Source: Apostichopus japonicus
Lineage: Eukaryota; Echinodermata; Holothuroidea; Aspidochirotida; Stichopodidae
Assembly: GCF_037975245.1 (NCBI RefSeq)
Contig: NC_092569.1
Coordinates: forward strand, 16,228,001-16,292,000
Direction: 5' to 3'
DNA length: 64,000 bases
Shown here one piece after another: positions 60,401 to 64,000 of the stretch. The position numbers and the translations under genes were made by a program. How positions within the stretch are numbered: position 1 is the stretch's first letter; each line of letters begins with the position of its first letter. Under the pieces are notes generated by a model. The model worked only from the letters and a program-made list of their open reading frames with translations, did not search any database and was not told the origin of the DNA.

Positions 60401-62259
60401 TATGGTAAGTTTAATTAATGAAATATATAACGAAAGTAATATAAAGTTATTGTTTAATATATATGTCCTCTTACTTGGTAGATTCACATCGAATATTATC
60501 TATTCAATATTTACATCAAGTGTTTGTGATTTATGAGTATAACTTATGATTCTAAGGCATCATTCCACAAGATTTAATATGAATATAGAGACGTTTTAAG
60601 TTTGATCGATTGCTCTGAGTTTCTGAGATTCGGCAGCAAAGTGTCAAGAGCGTTAACATTTGTTAAAAGTAATAATTTATTGGTTTCCTAAGTAATTCAC
60701 AGTAAGTAATAGACTGACATTTGAGTATCAAGTTTTTAACTATTTTGATTTCTTCATTGATTCCTTAATGAAGTTACTTGCTATTTGGAAAGGTATCAGT
60801 GAAAACACATTTGTCAAATTTATATATTTCTTGGCGCAAAAAAGAGAATGCCTATCCAAGAATATCATCAATTACAGGTTAAGGACTGATTACTGGTAAA
60901 AGCGACATTTATCATAACATGTAAATAATTTTCGCTACCAAATTACATCCAACAGAATATATAATACATATTCAATGAATGGGAAATACATATTTATTTG
61001 AGAGAAATTTTAGAGGCCATAATGATTAAACACGATACAACGGTGACATGAAACATAGACTGAAATATGATATTTTACTCAGTCCCCTAAAAAAGATTGT
61101 TTGATATTCATTTGCACTGATATGCGGGACTTTGGCCAGACATATCCGAAGTTCCTGTTGTAAACTTGATGAAATAAAGTCGATATGTATTCTTTTCAAC
61201 TTTTCAACTGCTATGAAAAGAAATCCTATCAAGAATTCCTTGGTGAGATGTCAAGGAAAGAACGCGCTCAAAACACAGGAGAAAACAAACTACAATGTCG
61301 ATTGATATAAACAATGAGTCTTGCGGTAGAATAAATACATTTCTATAATAGTGGGTATCGTGAGTAGATATTCACAATTGCCAAAATCGTTGCTTTGTTT
61401 ATTTTTTACATAATTAAACAAGTCAAGACAACTTTATTCTTTTTTGTCTACTTTTAATCTGCTTTAGTCTTAAATGTAATAAACGGAATATAAATTTGAC
61501 ATTTGAAATTATTGGATCTCATTTTCTTGATATATAAAAGATAATCGCTTGAATCATTCCCGTAACTTAAGTTTTTATGATTTATGAGTATTTTTATTTT
61601 ATTTAAGACATCATTTAACCGTTTAATCTTACTAACCTAATCCATTAATAAGAAAATATTAAGTTTTATCAATGGTTCAAATAGTTCCTACTATTGTTTC
61701 AATGCATTAAGTTATTGGTATTGCACTGTATCATGTATCTAGCAAGTTACCTTCCGTCATGTATTTTTTAAATATATATTTCAATTGCTAAAAATGGATA
61801 TTGGAACTATGTTTGTACTATAGGATTGATGTACTAAGTTGGAAGCCAGTTAACGATGGATCAAGGAAAAACGTGATCGTTTCGACGAAATATGGGCAAG
61901 TCATTGTCAATTTTAAATTGCTTATTGTATTCGTTAACAAAAGGAATTATTATCGTTGTTTCGAGAAAATAACTGATATTTAGACCCCCTTTCAAACCTA
62001 TCCATATTAATGATATGGTGTAATTAAACTTATTATATTTTATTGTGCACACCGACAATAATGTCAAACAGCATGGTAAAGAGAAACTGAAAATCATATG
62101 TAGTTTAAAAATGATTGAGTTAGAAAATAATTTATCACAATTAAATATTCAACTTCAACTTGAATTTGTTAAAAGATAAAGGAAACTTACGGTTTCTGCC
62201 TGAAAAGCTGGAAGTTGAGAGAAGAGTCCCAAAACACAAAATGTTAGGATGAACTGCAT
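54246..62259 (-). CDS. FREP-E, secreted fibrinogen-related protein, complete
   Basis: Spliced coding sequence of 810 nt (269 aa): exon 1 62191-62259, exon 2 58389-58434, exon 3 56851-57023, exon 4 56010-56280, exon 5 54246-54496, with the same phases as FREP-C. It has a signal peptide, RNKR linker and full-length fibrinogen domain with [31 protein letters not shown] and a C-terminal KIRPV. Three cysteines remain after signal removal, as in FREP-C. Stop is TGA, unlike the TAA of the siblings. Its gene body resembles the B type, while exon 1 and the upstream sequence are nearly identical to those of FREP-C, suggesting recombination close to exon 1. Confidence 0.92.
55310..55359. repeat. Two-copy minisatellite in FREP-E intron 4
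   Basis: CAACCTGAGTTCATTTAAGG occurs twice; homologous to the three-copy array of FREP-B. Confidence 0.8.
56010..56280 (-). CDS. FREP-E exon 4 (fibrinogen domain core)
   Basis: 271 nt, [20 protein letters not shown] and on to LGDYDSSSTT. Donor is GTACGT. Confidence 0.92.
56851..57023 (-). CDS. FREP-E exon 3 (fibrinogen domain start)
   Basis: 173 nt, (D)SSYFFYQVPEYPRDC (Val replaces Glu of the siblings) through CNNSIDGGGWT. Confidence 0.92.
58389..58434 (-). CDS. FREP-E exon 2 (RNKR mini-exon)
   Basis: 46 nt encoding NVGRENSGRNKRSTG plus one base, identical in protein to FREP-A. Confidence 0.82.
59915..61900. repeat. Two diverged roughly 1-kb modules in FREP-E intron 1
   Basis: The clearest case of the intron 1 duplication. 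Module 1 (about 59915-60970) and module 2 (about 60970-61900) share CATATTTATTTGAGAGA near their starts, GTCAAG(C/G)(C)AAGGAAA-type blocks, a GTAGAATA(A/T)A block, and a TTTATGAGTAT block about 260-270 bp further on. Confidence 0.55.
62191..62259 (-). CDS. FREP-E exon 1 (signal peptide)
   Basis: 69 nt from ATG at 62257-62259, encoding the same 23-residue signal region as FREP-C (MQFILTFCVLGLFSQLPAFQ then AET). Confidence 0.9.
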
Positions 62260-62380
62260 CTTGACGATTTTTTCTGGTCTTGACGATCACAAATCTCAAG
62301 AAGGAATGAAGTAAACTTTCTGGCAGTGTACCAGTTCAACCACTTTATGTGCATACCCTACGTTCTATGACGTGGTTGTT

Positions 62381-62390
62381 GACACGTGTC
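62381..62390. promoter_or_regulatory. Upstream palindrome GACACGTGTC (FREP-E)
   Basis: Perfect palindrome 122 bp upstream of the start codon, with TGACGTGG beside it. Confidence 0.5.
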
Positions 62391-62956
62391 ACCGAAGAGC
62401 TGATTAACCATTTACATTTATACTAATTGTTACAACCCGGATGATCACGTAAATAAAAACATAAGCTAACAGTTTTTCTATTGTCCCTTAAAGAGTAACA
62501 TTTATGATAATTACTATTAGTCCATTTTTATAGCTTTAATTGTATAGACGTAATGCGATGTCACTTTAATGGTCATATTAGTTATATTGCATTCATATAC
62601 AATCTTAAACCAATTCAGAATATCTCTTTCGATAACACAAATTTTATCGCATATATATTACATTTTGCTTTTTAACCTTTCGCCTATAAGTAAGTTTGAA
62701 TCCTAACGTACTACTTTCAATTAACCGAGTTTCGTCTCCTGCAGCTTACCATCAACACTTTAATGATGTTAAGGAAACTCCTGTAAAGCCCATTAAGCAG
62801 TGCCAAAATTGAACTATATATCTACAACCAAGCCTTAGGATACCATTCAACAGTATCAAACCTCAATATCTATTTATTTTTTTAAAATAAAATCCAACCA
62901 ACGCTCTCTACAAGTTGCCATGTGTTTGTGATATTACCCAGGATGCAACGTTTGCA

Positions 62957-62964
62957 TGACGTCA
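62957..62964. promoter_or_regulatory. Distal CRE-like TGACGTCA (FREP-E)
   Basis: Same octamer and flanks as in FREP-C, about 700 bp upstream of the start codon. Confidence 0.35.
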
Positions 62965-64000
62965 CACATGCACCTCGGCAGAGTTAGACTTGCCGCTATG
63001 CAGATTCTCTCGTAGTACCGCTGCACACAAAACAACGCTGGCGTACGGTATATGCTGAAACTGCTAAACTATCAATAATTTTCAAATTATTACAACGGTT
63101 GAACTGGACTTTATTATCCAGAAATTTAAAGAAAAATAACTTAAGTTACCTTGTAGCCATCTTGCGTTCGATTTTGAGTAATGTATACAGACGAGATGTA
63201 GCCTAGGCCTAAATAGTGTATCGTCCAAATATCCACAATCGTAGTTCAGGTAACAAGTATAGTTACTATATAACTTAGTCATAGTAACACTACTCAACAT
63301 ACTGTACTCGATCATCACTTCGTCGATGAAAAGTATCGTTTATTCGAGCAATTCAACATGACTGAGGCCCACATTATCCCAGATGACCATTGCGTAGAAC
63401 TGACTCCATCACCCTGACATAAGGTGCCACAAAGTATTAGTAATTTCAGAAGAAAGTGATCGAGCCATAGTTTAAAATTCGGAAGCAAACAATCTGCGTC
63501 TGTGTTAACAGTCATCTTGCAAAATACCAATTTATTTATAAACGACATTAAGCGTACGTATGTATCTATCCTTCAAAATTGGTTAAATATTCTACATTTA
63601 CTTGAAGTATGAAGATGTTTAGTTATTACACCACTGGCAAGTTACTACCAATTTCAGCTTTCAATGTATCGATAACCGTCATAGTTGCTGGCAAGTTTTA
63701 TTAAAATGCTTAGAATCTTTTTTTCTTTCATCAGTAATCTCATTTACCCCTTGATTATCCTAGGAGTTTGCCAAGTCTATCTACATTTCAAATCAGTAAA
63801 GAAGCTCTCCTTTAAGCTTGTAATATACTTTTTTTCATCTATAAGAAACTCATCCGTACCAAGTTTCTTTTCGCCAGCCTGATGGCAAAAAAATGAAATT
63901 TATATGCTCCCTTGTTCACTCTTTCCCACGTCTACTAGCTCCCTTGTCCATAATTGTCTTTTTGGATTATTGTATATACATGTTATATATGTATACTACG

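Larger units (their letters stand above)
62260..64000. other. FREP-E upstream region, near-copy of the FREP-C upstream region
   Basis: Follows 34016-35760 almost base for base, including the stretch from about 63610 that no other spacer has. The next array unit beyond the window is therefore predicted to be of the FREP-D type. It contains the palindrome and CRE-like sites. No gene is seen; a 65-codon plus-strand ORF at 63685-63882 has a frame-disrupted counterpart near 35470-35660. Confidence 0.7.

Overview
This window is eukaryotic, AT-rich and intron-rich. It holds a head-to-tail tandem array of five genes on the minus strand, each encoding a small secreted protein with a fibrinogen C-terminal domain (fibrinogen-related protein, FREP). 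The domain sequence is close to what I know of sea-cucumber fibrinogen-like proteins. Together with the AT-rich introns and animal-type P-element and MITE insertions, this suggests an echinoderm, most likely a holothuroid; that identification is inference from protein style, not from a search. I call the genes FREP-A to FREP-E by position; these are my labels.

Every complete gene has the same five coding exons: exon 1 of 69 nt (signal peptide), exon 2 of 46 nt (a mini-exon carrying an RNKR dibasic site), exon 3 of 173 nt (start of the fibrinogen domain), exon 4 of 271 nt (domain core) and exon 5 of 248-257 nt (Ca2+-site and C-terminus). Intron phases are 0, 1, 0, 1. FREP-C, D and E are open throughout (269, 271 and 269 aa). 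FREP-B has a one-base deletion in exon 4 and a premature stop. FREP-A runs off the left edge. Translation starts lie at 4866, 17969, 34015, 48014 and 62259, and the ends of B to E at 10238, 27185, 39762 and 54246.

The 5-6 kb spacers are repeats of each other and fall into two types. The A-B, B-C and D-E spacers form one group; the C-D spacer and the sequence upstream of E form another. A block about 120-130 bp upstream of each start codon, with a 10-bp palindrome containing CACGTG next to a TGACGTGG motif, is kept in all five copies. A second block with TGACGTCA sits about 700 bp upstream.

Two kinds of mobile element can be delimited exactly because other array copies preserve the empty sites. 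A 3.9-kb P-superfamily element (21092-24988) has perfect 31-bp terminal inverted repeats, an 8-bp target duplication and a decayed transposase. A roughly 360-bp MITE at TTAA targets occurs twice, once nested inside the P element and once in the D-E spacer. The C-D spacer also carries a minus-strand coding remnant (37154-37908) with two in-frame stops, possibly from an NLR-like immune receptor.

The array shows repeated recombination. FREP-D has exon 5, intron 4 and 3' flank unlike its siblings, with a different cysteine arrangement. FREP-E has a gene body of one type and a promoter nearly identical to that of FREP-C. The B-C spacer holds a unit fused from two repeat copies. The picture is a rapidly evolving cluster of secreted, probably lectin-like recognition proteins.
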